Positions 8,780 to 15,886 are shown, numbered from the stretch's first letter. The stretch is DNA of 19,789 nt from CAADGL01 sp964643885 (GCA_964643885.1 CAZXUI010000083.1:1-19789), one strand, 5' to 3'. Notes: generated from the letters alone by a model not told the origin. A program made the numbers and translations.

Positions 8780-9388
8780 ATGAAGCGCTTTGCCACGTTT
8801 GTCGCCGTTTACGCCGCTGCGATCGGTGCGGGGAGCTCAGCCTCGGCCGACATCGTTCCCATCGGCCCGTTCACCGGCGAGGCCGGCGAGACGTTCGAGA
8901 ACATCATCCCGCCCGGGCCTTACTCGGGCCCGATGCCGGTGTTCAGCGGCGCCGCCACGATGGATGACGAGTTCACCGACCCCTGGATCGCATTCAGTCT
9001 GTCCGGCGGCGGTTTCGACCTGTTTCCCTATGACGGGAACCTGATGGGCCTGACGCCGACGGGGTGGACGGTCTTCGATTTCGACACGCCGGTGCTGCGC
9101 TTTGGCGGCTACTTCGGCATCGTCAACCTCGCGTCCGGCGGCACCGTCACGTTCCTGGATGACGGCGGCAGCGTGATTGAGACGCAGGCGTTCGATCTGC
9201 CGCAGGCGGAGTGGGTCTGGCGCGGGTGGGAAAGCGATGTGCCGATCGGCAGCGTCGTCGTGCACGCCGGCGCGAATCCCGGCGTCACCACCGTCTTCGA
9301 CAATATGCAGCTCAGCTACGTGCCGGAGCCCGGCACGCTGGCGCTGCTGACGCTTGCGGCCGGCGCGGCCGCGCTGCGCCGCCGTTAA
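8780..9388 (+). CDS. PEP-CTERM sorting domain protein (exported, surface-anchored)
   Basis: The 202-aa product starts at ATG 8780, chosen because of the strong CAGGAGG nine bases upstream and the signal peptide MKRFATFVAVYAAAIGAG..., likely cut after ASA at residue 23. A beta-rich Gly/Asp/Phe domain follows (about 24-178). The C terminus has the full sorting signal: VPEPGTLALL (181-190), a short hydrophobic helix and the basic end LRRR. In this family exosortase recognises PEP, removes the tail and fixes the protein to the cell surface or exopolysaccharide. The exosortase is not in the window. The middle domain is not a family I can name. The gene has a clear housekeeping-type promoter and lies 195 bases before another exported protein, so the two may be expressed together, though the gap is wide for a simple operon. 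Confidence 0.9.
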   Translation: MKRFATFVAVYAAAIGAGSSASADIVPIGPFTGEAGETFENIIPPGPYSGPMPVFSGAATMDDEFTDPWIAFSLSGGGFDLFPYDGNLMGLTPTGWTVFDFDTPVLRFGGYFGIVNLASGGTVTFLDDGGSVIETQAFDLPQAEWVWRGWESDVPIGSVVVHAGANPGVTTVFDNMQLSYVPEPGTLALLTLAAGAAALRRR

Positions 9389-9461
9389 TCCGCGGGCCGC
9401 AGGCAGCTTGCCCGTCGTCCGAGTCGGCGCAGCCACTCGAGGCTGGCCGTCAGAATCCGCC

Positions 9462-9509
9462 GCACCAGGCAGGGGGCCTGCTGTCCTCGGTCAACCCCGT
9501 GCCTGGTGC
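9462..9509. repeat. Perfect 10-bp inverted repeat between the two exported-protein genes
   Basis: GCACCAGGCA (9462-9471) and TGCCTGGTGC (9500-9509) pair perfectly around a 28-base loop. There is no T run after it, so a factor-dependent terminator, an mRNA-processing stem or a protein-binding site are all possible. The remainder of 9389-9583 shows nothing else I can name. Confidence 0.45.
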
Positions 9510-9583
9510 AGCGGTCATCGCGCAGGAGATCCCGCCGCCGCGCGCGGCGGGCCACGGAAGAACCGCCGAACACGGAGCCCACC

Positions 9584-10591
9584 ATGTTGCATCGCCTGAT
9601 CACAGCCATCGTTTCGGCCGTCGTCGTAATGCCGGCCGCGCCCGCGCTGGCCATCGAGATGTACGCCACCAACCACCTCGGCCAGTATCCGGACATCGGC
9701 GAAGATGAGTTGATCGTCTTCGACTCGGCCGACCCCGACGGATTCCAGACGGTGGGTCCGCTCGGCGTCCCCGGCATCGGCTTCGGCGGGCTGGACTTCG
9801 ACGCAGACGGGAATCTGTGGGCGTACGCGTCCTTCTATCAGGCGACGGGCGGCGCCACCGGCGGCCTGTATCGCGTCGACACCAGCACGGGACAGGCCAC
9901 CGTGCAGGGCACGCTCAGCTCGCAGACGCTTCAGGACATCGCCTTCAATCCGGTGGACGGCCGCATGTACGGCATCAACACGGTCCAGTTGGCGATCTCG
10001 ACGCTCTACGAGATCGACCTCGTCACCGGCGCCGTCTCGCCCGTGGGCCAGTTCAGCGGGCTACCCGAACCTCATGGATTGATCGGCCTGGCGTTCGACT
10101 CGGCCGGCAACATCTATGTGCATGAGCAGTGGAGCGACGCGATCTACAAGGGCACGGCACCGGACGCCCGCAATGTCAGTCTGCTGTACCAGATTCAGTA
10201 CAACACGCTCGGTAGCCAGGGGCTCACGGTCGACTGGTCGCGTGACGACACCGGTTATCACGGGATGGTCGCGCAGGGGCAGTTCCCGGACTACCTCAGC
10301 CAGGTGAACACGTTCGCGACGGACGGGTCGAGCTATGTGTATGGGCCGAACTTCGGCCGCAATCACCCCGACGGCATCCCGCCGGTTCAGGCGGGCGACC
10401 TGGCGATACGGCCGGACACGTCCGTTGCGGGTGATGTGGACGGCGACGGCGACGTCGATTTCGACGATCTGGTGGCGCTGCTGGCCGACTATGGGTGCGT
10501 GAGCGACTGCGTGGCCGACCTGGACGGCGACGGCGATGTGGACTTCGACGACCTGGTGATTCTGCTGGCGAACTACGGTACGGGCGGGTAG
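9584..10591 (+). CDS. Secreted beta-propeller-like protein with dockerin-type calcium-binding tail
   Basis: The 335-aa product starts at ATG 9584, which has GGAG six bases upstream and begins the signal peptide MLHRLITAIVSAVVVMPAAPALA (cut after residue 23). The upstream in-frame extension to 9506 is Arg-rich and unlikely to be coding. Residues about 25-275 carry repeated blade-like units (GGLDFDADGNLWA, LYRVDTSTGQ, IAFNPVDGRMYGI, LAFDSAGNIYV), as in NHL/SBBP-type propellers. The tail holds two EF-hand-like repeats: D284/286/288/290/292/295 in GDVDGDGDVDFDDLVALL, and D312/314/316/318/320/323 in the second. This is the dockerin type I pattern, which is frequent in Planctomycetes that have no cellulosome. 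There the tail probably mediates calcium-dependent attachment to a cohesin-like or surface partner. Its ligand is unknown. Confidence 0.9.
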   Translation: MLHRLITAIVSAVVVMPAAPALAIEMYATNHLGQYPDIGEDELIVFDSADPDGFQTVGPLGVPGIGFGGLDFDADGNLWAYASFYQATGGATGGLYRVDTSTGQATVQGTLSSQTLQDIAFNPVDGRMYGINTVQLAISTLYEIDLVTGAVSPVGQFSGLPEPHGLIGLAFDSAGNIYVHEQWSDAIYKGTAPDARNVSLLYQIQYNTLGSQGLTVDWSRDDTGYHGMVAQGQFPDYLSQVNTFATDGSSYVYGPNFGRNHPDGIPPVQAGDLAIRPDTSVAGDVDGDGDVDFDDLVALLADYGCVSDCVADLDGDGDVDFDDLVILLANYGTGG

Positions 10592-10625
10592 GACGCCGGA
10601 GTCGATCGGATGGCGTGATCATGCT

Positions 10626-10667
10626 CGGGTGGCCAACGAACGCGAGAATCCGTCGGTTGGGCACCCG
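10626..10667. terminator. Candidate bidirectional terminator stem between convergent genes
   Basis: CGGGTGGCCAAC (10626-10637) pairs with GTTGGGCACCCG (10656-10667) at 11 of 12 positions around an 18-base loop. It lies between the stops of the dockerin gene (10591) and the esterase gene (10736), where a shared stem-loop terminator is expected. No T run follows on either strand, so the call rests on position and stem only. Confidence 0.4.
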
Positions 10668-10735
10668 CACATGTGCGCAGCAGGCGGCTCGTGCGGAGAT
10701 CCGGCCGCTGGGCCGCTGGGCCGCTATCAGCCCGC

Positions 10736-11755
10736 TCAGCGAACCCCATTCGCACGCCTGCGCTGCAAGTGCCGATCAAAAAACTGCCACACTTCTTCGG
10801 CGCCCTCGAAGTCGCGACAGATTCGGCCGACGACCGTCTCCGGAAAGCGAGTGCCCGCGCCCGGCAGGGTATGTCCGCCGCCGTGAATGACGAGCAGCGC
10901 CACTTCGTGCCCATTCGCTGCCCGCCAGACTCGCCGCTCACCCCGGCATTCGTCATCCGAAACGGCATTGGGCAGGCGATCGATCTCCGGCTCGTCCGCA
11001 ATTCCGGCTAGTTCGACGAAATGCGCAGCCGTTTGCTCCGCGGACAGCACGTGTGCGAGCAGCGGACCCCCGGGAGGACGCACCGGCCCCCCGGACCACG
11101 GATTGATTGAGTCCTCCGTGCCGCTCAACAGCAAAATCGAGACCGGCCGGCCTGCCGCCGCACAGTCACACTCCTCCGCCACCGGTAAGTGGGCGGCGAC
11201 CGCGGCCAGCCCCGCGAACTCCTGCGGCGCCTCGAGCGCGAGGCGGAAGACCATGTGGCCGCCGTTGGAGTAGCCGACGGCGCACGCCCCGACCGGTGCG
11301 CGGCCGGCGATCTCAGCCGCCCGGCGCACCACCGCCCGCAGGAAGTCCACGTCATCTACGCCGGCCAGAGCTGCCTGATAGGGCGCTTGCGACCGGCAAT
11401 CGTGCCACTGTCCGCCCAGCGCATCCGGATATGCGACGATAAAGCCCTCGCGATCCGCCATACGCTCGAAGGCGCTGTCGGTGAAGCGCCGGATCCGCTC
11501 GCCGTCTCCGCCGCTGCCGTGCAGAACCAGCACGACCGCGGGGCCGTGGGCGAGCTTCTCCGGCCGATGGAAGCGGACGGTCCGCCGCAGTCCCTGGACG
11601 ACCAACGTCTCGACCGGCAGCGCGGCCGGTTCGCCGGGGTCCGGCTGTGTCCGGGCCGTCTGCCCGAGCGCCGCGGTGGCGAGCAGGGTTGCCAAGCACG
11701 CGGCGACCAGCAGATTCCCACAGGCGGGGGCGGGACGACTGAGTCGGGTGGTCAT
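10736..11755 (-). CDS. Secreted alpha/beta-hydrolase esterase, PHB-depolymerase/LpqC (feruloyl esterase) type
   Basis: The 339-aa protein should hydrolyse an ester bond of a polysaccharide-linked aromatic acid or a short polyester outside the cytoplasm. The ATG at 11755 is chosen over the longer frame to 11845: it has AGGAG nine bases upstream and opens a signal peptide with a hydrophobic core LLVAACLATLLATAALG (15-31). The fold markers are in order: an oxyanion segment VVLVLHGSGGDG (74-85), the AYPDALGGQWHDC strand (108-120), the nucleophile S163 in GYSNGG, an acidic D215 in SGTEDSINPW, and H295 in VIHGGGHTLPGAG. That GGGHxxPG context is characteristic of this family. Cysteines at 120, 197, 199 and 270 could form disulfides. 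The substrate cannot be decided from sequence. The carbonic-anhydrase-like gene 40 bases upstream on the same strand probably shares the transcript. Confidence 0.9.
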   Translation of the reverse strand: MTTRLSRPAPACGNLLVAACLATLLATAALGQTARTQPDPGEPAALPVETLVVQGLRRTVRFHRPEKLAHGPAVVLVLHGSGGDGERIRRFTDSAFERMADREGFIVAYPDALGGQWHDCRSQAPYQAALAGVDDVDFLRAVVRRAAEIAGRAPVGACAVGYSNGGHMVFRLALEAPQEFAGLAAVAAHLPVAEECDCAAAGRPVSILLLSGTEDSINPWSGGPVRPPGGPLLAHVLSAEQTAAHFVELAGIADEPEIDRLPNAVSDDECRGERRVWRAANGHEVALLVIHGGGHTLPGAGTRFPETVVGRICRDFEGAEEVWQFFDRHLQRRRANGVR

Positions 11756-11795
11756 GGGCGGAATCTCCTGTCTCGCGGGCGGGCGGTGCAACCTG

Positions 11796-12245
11796 CTAGA
11801 CCTGCACCCTCTCGAACTGGATCCGCCCGTCCACGAGCCGCGCAAAGTACGCCTCGATCGCGTCCAGGCCCGTGACGCGGTGAACGAACGCGGCCGCCCG
11901 GACGAGGTCCGCCCGCTGCACGAGCTCCAGCCGCGGCTCCTTGAGCTCCAGGCGCGTTGCGTAGAACGCGCAGCCCTGGTGCGCGATCAGCACGATGCGC
12001 TTGAGCCGATGCACCTCGACCAGGAACTGTAGCTCATCGAGCACCCCCTTTTCCTCGAGATGAGCCTGCGGGTGCCCCGCCAGGCACGCCGGCCCGCCGG
12101 GCAGGCACAGGCGGTCATAGCGCGGCAGCGACAGCCCGTTGTGCAGGAAGTCGTCGAACTGCTCGCCGACGCGCCCGTCGGAGCAGTAGAGCGCCGCGGC
12201 GTGCATGCGCGACGACTCGTAGCGGATCGAGCTGACAAAGTTCAT
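11796..12245 (-). CDS. Short beta-carbonic-anhydrase-like zinc protein
   Basis: The 149-aa product begins at ATG 12245, which has AAGGA seven bases upstream; the longer frame to 12467 crosses palindromic repeats and is rejected. The sequence contains both zinc-site signatures of beta-carbonic anhydrases in the right order: CSDGR (C21, D23, R25) and HQGC (H89, C92), the latter preceded by a typical beta strand KRIVLIA. A YDRLCLPGG segment (43-51) sits where that family has its RNAGG loop. Canonical enzymes of this class hydrate CO2 with zinc held by two Cys and one His. This protein is shorter than the usual 170-230 residues, so the dimer interface or active-site wall may differ, and CO2 activity is not assured. 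No signal peptide is present. Co-transcription with the secreted esterase downstream is likely from the 40-base gap. Confidence 0.72.
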   Translation of the reverse strand: MNFVSSIRYESSRMHAAALYCSDGRVGEQFDDFLHNGLSLPRYDRLCLPGGPACLAGHPQAHLEEKGVLDELQFLVEVHRLKRIVLIAHQGCAFYATRLELKEPRLELVQRADLVRAAAFVHRVTGLDAIEAYFARLVDGRIQFERVQV

Positions 12246-12275
12246 CGGACCGTCCTTTCCGGCAGCGGCATTGCC

Positions 12276-12299
12276 GGTGCGAGATGGGAATCTCGCACC
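12276..12299. repeat. Perfect 10-bp hairpin upstream of the carbonic-anhydrase-like gene
   Basis: GGTGCGAGAT (12276-12285), loop GGGA and ATCTCGCACC (12290-12299) form a perfect stem. It begins about 30 bases upstream of the ATG at 12245, so on the minus strand it would lie in the leader or promoter region. It could be a regulatory stem, an operator or a dispersed palindromic repeat. Confidence 0.55.
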
Positions 12300-12414
12300 A
12301 GGACCACACAATCGGACCGTTCGCCATCTTGAATGAGAATGCGGTGCGGGTTTGTCCCTCTCGTGCTGTGATTCGAGACGAAGGCCCCACGGATGACGCA
12401 GGGGGTCGAGCCTT

Positions 12415-12486
12415 CCGGTGGCTTCAAGCCACCGGCCACGGTCGTTAGCCCTGACGGGCAGAAGCACGACCGGTCGGAGACCGGTC
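12415..12486. repeat. Cluster of three palindromes (REP-like)
   Basis: Three stem-loops follow one another. The first is CCGGTGGCTT-C-AAGCCACCGG (12415-12435, perfect). The second is GCCC-TGAC-GGGC (12448-12459). The third is GACCGGTC-GGA-GACCGGTC (12468-12486), where each arm is itself palindromic. They merge into the hairpin tandem repeat that follows. No gene is present. The arrangement is like clustered repetitive extragenic palindromes. Confidence 0.6.
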
Positions 12487-12715
12487 GCCCAGTGACCGGC
12501 CAGAGGCCGGTNNNNNNNNNNNNNNNNNNNNNNNNNNNNNNNNNNNNNNNNNNNNNNNNNNNNNNNNNNNNNNNNNNNNNNNNNNNNNNNNNNNNNNNNN
12601 NNNNNNNNNNNCCCCCAACGCCCAGTGACCGGCCAGAGGCCGGTCCCCCAACGCCCAGTGACCGGCCAGAGGCCGGTCCCCCAACGCCCAGTGACCGGCG
12701 AGAGGCCGGTCCTCC
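12486..12715. repeat. 33-bp hairpin tandem repeat containing an assembly gap
   Basis: Three complete units follow the gap (12612-12644, 12645-12677, 12678-12710), each CCCCCAACGCCCAGTGA followed by CCGGCCAGAGGCCGGT. A partial unit precedes it (12486-12511), and a decaying start of a fourth follows 12710. Every unit carries a perfect 7-bp hairpin ACCGGCC-AGA-GGCCGGT; the last has one C-to-G change in the stem. The 100 Ns at 12512-12611 are a conventional gap filler, so the true copy number is unknown. Whole units are identical, with no unique spacers, so it is not a CRISPR array. Frames reading across it are not genes. Confidence 0.9.
12512..12611. other. Assembly gap (100 Ns)
   Basis: Exactly 100 undetermined bases lie inside the tandem repeat. 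The round number indicates a placeholder of unknown real length. Confidence 0.98.
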
Positions 12716-12814
12716 ATTCTCGAACCAGCGGGCATCTGGCTGTCCCTTCCTACAGCGTTAGTCGAACTCGGACGCAACGTAGTGGACCGGCCGCGAAACT
12801 CAAGCTCGCGGCGG

Positions 12815-13210
12815 CTACGGCTTCCTGAGCAGGTCGCGGATCTCGGTCAGCAACCGGATGTCGGCCGGCGGCGCTGCGGGCGCGGCCGCGTCCTGCTTGC
12901 GCTTCAGCGTGTTCATGGCCTTGATCACCACGAACAGCGCGAAGGCGACGATGACGAAGTTGATGACGGCATTGATGAAATCGCCGTAGCTGATCAGCAC
13001 GGGCTCGCGGCCTTCGCCGACCGGCAGCCCGATGGCCAGCCGGGAGAAGTCGACGCCGTTCATCAGGTACCCCAGCGGCGGCATCATCACCTTCTCGACC
13101 AGGGCGCTGACGACCTTGCCGAACGCGGCGCCGATGATGATGCCGACGGCCATGTCGACCACGTTGCCGCGCATCGCGAACTCTCTGAATTCCCTGACCA
13201 GTCCGAGCAT
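12815..13210 (-). CDS. mscL: Large-conductance mechanosensitive channel MscL
   Basis: The 131-aa inner-membrane protein opens a wide pore when membrane tension rises and releases solutes during hypo-osmotic shock. ATG 13210 is preceded by AGGAG with a seven-base gap; the longer frame to 13369 is Arg-rich and not plausible. The N-terminal amphipathic helix and first membrane helix read MLGLVREFREFAMRGN followed by VVDMAVGIIIGAAFGKVVSALVEKVMMPPLGYL, matching the most conserved part of MscL. The periplasmic loop covers about residues 50-74, the second helix INAVINFVIVAFALFVVIKAMN about 80-101, and a charged C-terminal helix ends in LLTEIRDLLRKP. The length is close to the 136 residues of E. coli MscL. 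It stands alone; PhzF upstream on the same strand ends 201 bases away. Confidence 0.97.
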   Translation of the reverse strand: MLGLVREFREFAMRGNVVDMAVGIIIGAAFGKVVSALVEKVMMPPLGYLMNGVDFSRLAIGLPVGEGREPVLISYGDFINAVINFVIVAFALFVVIKAMNTLKRKQDAAAPAAPPADIRLLTEIRDLLRKP

Positions 13211-13411
13211 GGGGACGCTCCTGAGCTGCGCCGTGAGACGGGCTCGCGCGGGGCGCGAGATGAACGCCGCTCCTGCCGGTGGCCCGACAGCGCGCCCGCA
13301 CCGAGCGGGGCGCCGGCGGCGAATCGACCGCGAACGTTGACAGGATACGAAGGCACGCGGCCGACGCAAAGAGCCGCGGCGCCGGCGGGCCGCTGCGGTG
13401 CGGACGGAGGG

Positions 13412-14326
13412 CTAGAGCGAGAGCATCCCCTCGACGCAGGTGACGACCCCGCCGCCGATCCAGATGTCGTCGCCGTCCTGGTGCACGTGCACGCGGCCGT
13501 CGCGTCCGAGGGCCGTTCCCTGGCGGGCGATGTAGCGGGGCGGGGCGAGGCCGGCGGCGATGAGCCACTGGGCGAGCGCGGCGTTCAGGCTGCCGGTGAC
13601 GGGGTCTTCGGCGATGCCCGTGTTGCCGGGGAAGAAGGCACGGACCTCGAAGGCGATTTCGCCGGCCGGCATGCCGGCCGCGCCCGCGGAAGTCGCCTGC
13701 TGGCCGCGGCCGTGAGGGCCGATCAAGCCGACCTTGCCGTGCGGCCCGACGACGCCGACGTCGAGGCCGGCCAGGATGGAGCCGTCGGGTCGGATGGCGA
13801 GCACCTGCTCGGCCGAGCGGAGCATGACGCCGCGCCAGTTGGGGCCGTTGTCGCACCAGGCGTGGTGGAGGATGTCGTCGCGCGGAATTCCCAGGCCGCG
13901 GGCGATGAGCTCGAGATCGGGTTCGGGCAGCGGCCCGGTGCGGCGCAGAGGCGGTGCGGCGAAGGCGAGCCGCGGGCCGTCGCGGCGGATTCGTACGAGG
14001 CCGGCGCCGCATTCCTGGACGATGTGTTCGCCGCGCGGGGCGCCGCCGGCGCTCAGCCAGGCGTGGCAGGTGCCGAGCGTGGGGTGGCCGGCGAAGGGCA
14101 GCTCGCGTCCGGGGCAGAAGATGCGGACGCGGTAGTCGGCCCCGGCCTGGCGGCCCGTGGGGGTCGGCGGCAGCAGAAACGTCGCCTCGGAAAGGTTGGT
14201 CCAGTTGGTGAAGTGCTGCATCGTTTCCGTGGAGAGGTCCTCGGCGTCGAGGACGACGGCGAGCGGATTGCCGCGGTAGGGGACCTCGGTGAAGACGTCG
14301 ACCTGAAGGAAGGGGCGGGGTTTCAC
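13412..14326 (-). CDS. PhzF-family isomerase/epimerase
   Basis: The 304-aa product belongs to the PhzF phenazine-biosynthesis-like family, whose best-studied member isomerises trans-2,3-dihydro-3-hydroxyanthranilate; most members have unknown substrates. The start is GTG 14326, with AAGGA nine bases upstream, giving MKPRPFLQVDVFTEVPYRGNPLAVVLD, which aligns with the family N terminus. The catalytic Glu is E47 in NLSEATFLLPP. The other hallmark motifs are present: the segment ending PGRELPFAGHPTLG in the first lobe, and FFPGNTGIAEDPVTGSLNAALAQWL in the second. Both halves of the two-lobed diaminopimelate-epimerase-like fold therefore appear complete. No phenazine genes are nearby, so a metabolic or detoxifying role is more likely than phenazine production. 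The DUF5946 gene lies 105 bases upstream on the same strand. Confidence 0.95.
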   Translation of the reverse strand: MKPRPFLQVDVFTEVPYRGNPLAVVLDAEDLSTETMQHFTNWTNLSEATFLLPPTPTGRQAGADYRVRIFCPGRELPFAGHPTLGTCHAWLSAGGAPRGEHIVQECGAGLVRIRRDGPRLAFAAPPLRRTGPLPEPDLELIARGLGIPRDDILHHAWCDNGPNWRGVMLRSAEQVLAIRPDGSILAGLDVGVVGPHGKVGLIGPHGRGQQATSAGAAGMPAGEIAFEVRAFFPGNTGIAEDPVTGSLNAALAQWLIAAGLAPPRYIARQGTALGRDGRVHVHQDGDDIWIGGGVVTCVEGMLSL

Positions 14327-14431
14327 GTGTGCGGTTCCTTGCCGGGATATCCGCGGCGTTCGGGCTCGTTTGTGCCTGGGATGGTGCCGGAGCGGAGGAC
14401 CGTTCGTCAAGGGCGGGCGCGGCCGGGCTGT

Positions 14432-14944
14432 TCAGCAGGTCGGCAGGTTGCGTGCCCACGTGCGGATCGTGGCATGGTGCGGATGCCACGCGGCCCAGAC
14501 ACCCGCGGCCCACTCATGAACGGCGCGCTCGTGCTCAGCGAGCCCGTCGGTCGCGGCGACGGCAAGGATGTTGAGCGTGCCGACGAAGGACGGCGGCTCG
14601 AGCCAGGTGAACCGGCCGGCCCGCTGAAGGACGCGCCGCAGGCGACGGGTTGCCTCGGCGGCCGCCGCCCCTTGCTCCAGCAGGATGTGCAGGGCGAGCA
14701 GGTGTACGGCAACGGACTGGATCGAGCGGCGCGACGGCGTGCCGGGGTGCTGGGCGGCATAGGCGTCGACGGTGAGGCGGTGGCAGTCGGGGTAGTTGTA
14801 TTCGCCGTACTCGCGCGCGAGCACGTCGCAGTAGACGCTCCAGCAGCCTGGTGACGCGCCGATATACGCGTGCGTCGGGCCGGCGATGTCGGGCACGCCG
14901 GCCCCGCAGCCGATGCACGCAATCTGTCGTCGAACCGGATTCAT
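14432..14944 (-). CDS. DUF5946 family protein
   Basis: The 170-aa product resembles the DUF5946 family, whose function is unknown. The N terminus has a CIGCGAGVPDIAGPTHAYIG segment (10-29) with a CxxC pair (C10, C13) that could hold a metal, then ASPGCWSVYCDVLAREYGE (30-48). It continues with HRLTVDAYAAQHPG (55-68), SRRSIQSVAVHLLALHILLE (71-90) and a helical tail. No signal peptide or membrane helix is present. The start at 14944 has only a weak ACAGG upstream, but conservation of the CxxC so close to the N terminus supports it. It is divergent from the DinB-family gene at 15114, with 169 bases between, in which no clear promoter was found; a run of nine Gs lies at 15049-15057. Confidence 0.8.
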   Translation of the reverse strand: MNPVRRQIACIGCGAGVPDIAGPTHAYIGASPGCWSVYCDVLAREYGEYNYPDCHRLTVDAYAAQHPGTPSRRSIQSVAVHLLALHILLEQGAAAAEATRRLRRVLQRAGRFTWLEPPSFVGTLNILAVAATDGLAEHERAVHEWAAGVWAAWHPHHATIRTWARNLPTC

Positions 14945-15113
14945 CGGGGCCTGTCGTGCGGCCGTCTACTCTGCGTCCGTCATGGCCGACGCGGCCGGAA
15001 CGTACGTCGGGCGGGGCGGGTGTGCAAGTCGCCTGGTTGCACGGGCCCGGGGGGGGGCGGCCGGCCGCAAGAAGCCTTGCAGCAGGCGACGCGGCGCTGT
15101 TCAATGCGGCGGT

Positions 15114-15626
15114 ATGAGACCGCTTAGAACCTACGACTATCTGGTGCAGGCGCGGCAGCGGGTGTTCGGCTGGGTCCGGCCGCTGTCCGCGGAGCAGTAC
15201 GAGCGCGAGTTTGCGATCGGGCCGGGCTCGCTGGGCGCGACGCTGACGCACATCATGATCAGCGAGTGGTACTACATCCAGCGGATGCAAGGCGGGGCGG
15301 TGCCGCCCTATGAGCAGTGGCCGATCCGGCAGGAGCAGCCGCCGGCTTTCGGCGAGCTGGAGCGGCTGTGGGGTGAGCAGGCCGGCCGGACGCGGGCGGC
15401 GCTGGCGGCGGTGCGCGACTGGGACGCGGAGATCGAATACGAAGTGACGCAGGACGACGGCCGGCGGGCGATCGTGACGGCCAGCGCGGGCGATTTGTTC
15501 ACGCAGTTGGCCTTGCACGAGGTGCATCACCGGGCCCAGGCGATGAACATGCTGCGGCAGCTCGGGGTGGGGCTGGAGGACATTGATTTCAACGCGATGA
15601 TGTATCGGCGGCGAGTGGTGGCGTAG
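15114..15626 (+). CDS. DinB/YfiT-family metal-binding protein
   Basis: The 170-aa protein fits the DinB four-helix-bundle superfamily, whose members often act as thiol transferases (bacillithiol, mycothiol or similar) or have unknown roles. The three metal ligands expected in the family are visible: H46 in LGATLTHIMISEWYY, and H135 and H139 in LALHEVHHRAQAMNMLRQLG. The start at ATG 15114 has no strong ribosome site (GGCGG just upstream), but the product aligns from its first helix. The longer frame from 14886 reads through the divergent promoter region and is rejected. The substrate thiol is not known. The gene appears to be transcribed alone, with the accessory block beginning over 400 bases downstream. 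Confidence 0.88.
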   Translation: MRPLRTYDYLVQARQRVFGWVRPLSAEQYEREFAIGPGSLGATLTHIMISEWYYIQRMQGGAVPPYEQWPIRQEQPPAFGELERLWGEQAGRTRAALAAVRDWDAEIEYEVTQDDGRRAIVTASAGDLFTQLALHEVHHRAQAMNMLRQLGVGLEDIDFNAMMYRRRVVA

Positions 15627-15687
15627 CGGGCGTGGTGCGGTTCGTCGGAGAAACGAGCAAGTCGCGATGTGCCCCGGGTAAGGGGCG

Positions 15688-15699
15688 GTGGCGCGCCAC
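15688..15699. repeat. 12-bp perfect palindrome downstream of the DinB gene
   Basis: GTGGCGCGCCAC is its own reverse complement. It is located 62 bases after the DinB stop with no T run. It might be a stem or a protein-binding site; nothing else in 15627-15819 is recognisable. Confidence 0.3.
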
Positions 15700-15817
15700 G
15701 CGCCGAACGGGGCTCAGACTCGAGGCTGGCTCCGCGCCGCAAGGTGGGTGTTGGATTCGACGCGTTTCCCGCACTGGAACCGCATCCGCCGCCGGCGGAG
15801 AGGCGAGAAGGCACCTT

Positions 15818-15886
15818 CGAATTCTGCGTAAGAGCCTTTTTGAAAAGAATCGGGGTGACAGTACGCCAATAGAACTTTTTGTCCAT
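15818..15886 (-). pseudogene. Possible truncated small gene with strong ribosome site
   Basis: The minus strand has AAGGAG eight bases before an ATG at 15886, then MDKKFYWRTVTPILFKK, followed by residues encoded by the ISL3-like end (ALTQNSK). The first part is AT-richer and more protein-like than its surroundings. Past residue about 25 the frame turns into GC-rich noise running antisense to the DinB gene. It may be the start of a gene cut by an insertion. I do not recognise the product. Confidence 0.25.
15820..15838. mobile_element. ISL3-like terminal repeat, solitary copy 1
   Basis: The 19 bases CGAATTCTGCGTAAGAGCC match the sequence at 19771-19789 at 18 of 19 positions and in the same orientation. 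Its reverse complement starts GGCTCTTACGCAGAATTCG, and GGCTCTT is the typical outer end of ISL3-family insertion sequences. No transposase adjoins this copy. It reads into a short minus-strand frame starting at 15886. The family assignment is from memory of such ends. Confidence 0.45.

Noticed and set aside
12486..12715. CRISPR array
   Set aside because: Complete units are identical, so there are no unique spacers, and no cas gene is nearby.
12393..12761. Open frames reading through the tandem repeat and the N gap
   Set aside because: The repeat period of 33 is a multiple of three, which creates an artificial repetitive frame; there is no ribosome site.
12750..14513. 587-aa minus-strand frame across mscL and phzF
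   Set aside because: It is Arg/Pro-rich, crosses two clear genes in another frame and has no family motif.
12782..14854. 690-aa plus-strand frame opposite mscL, phzF and the DUF5946 gene
   Set aside because: It is antisense to three recognised genes; long antisense frames are expected at this GC content.
15049..15057. Run of nine Gs as a phase-variation tract
   Set aside because: It is outside any coding frame I can support and shows no link to a promoter spacer; it may only mark a sequencing-prone site.
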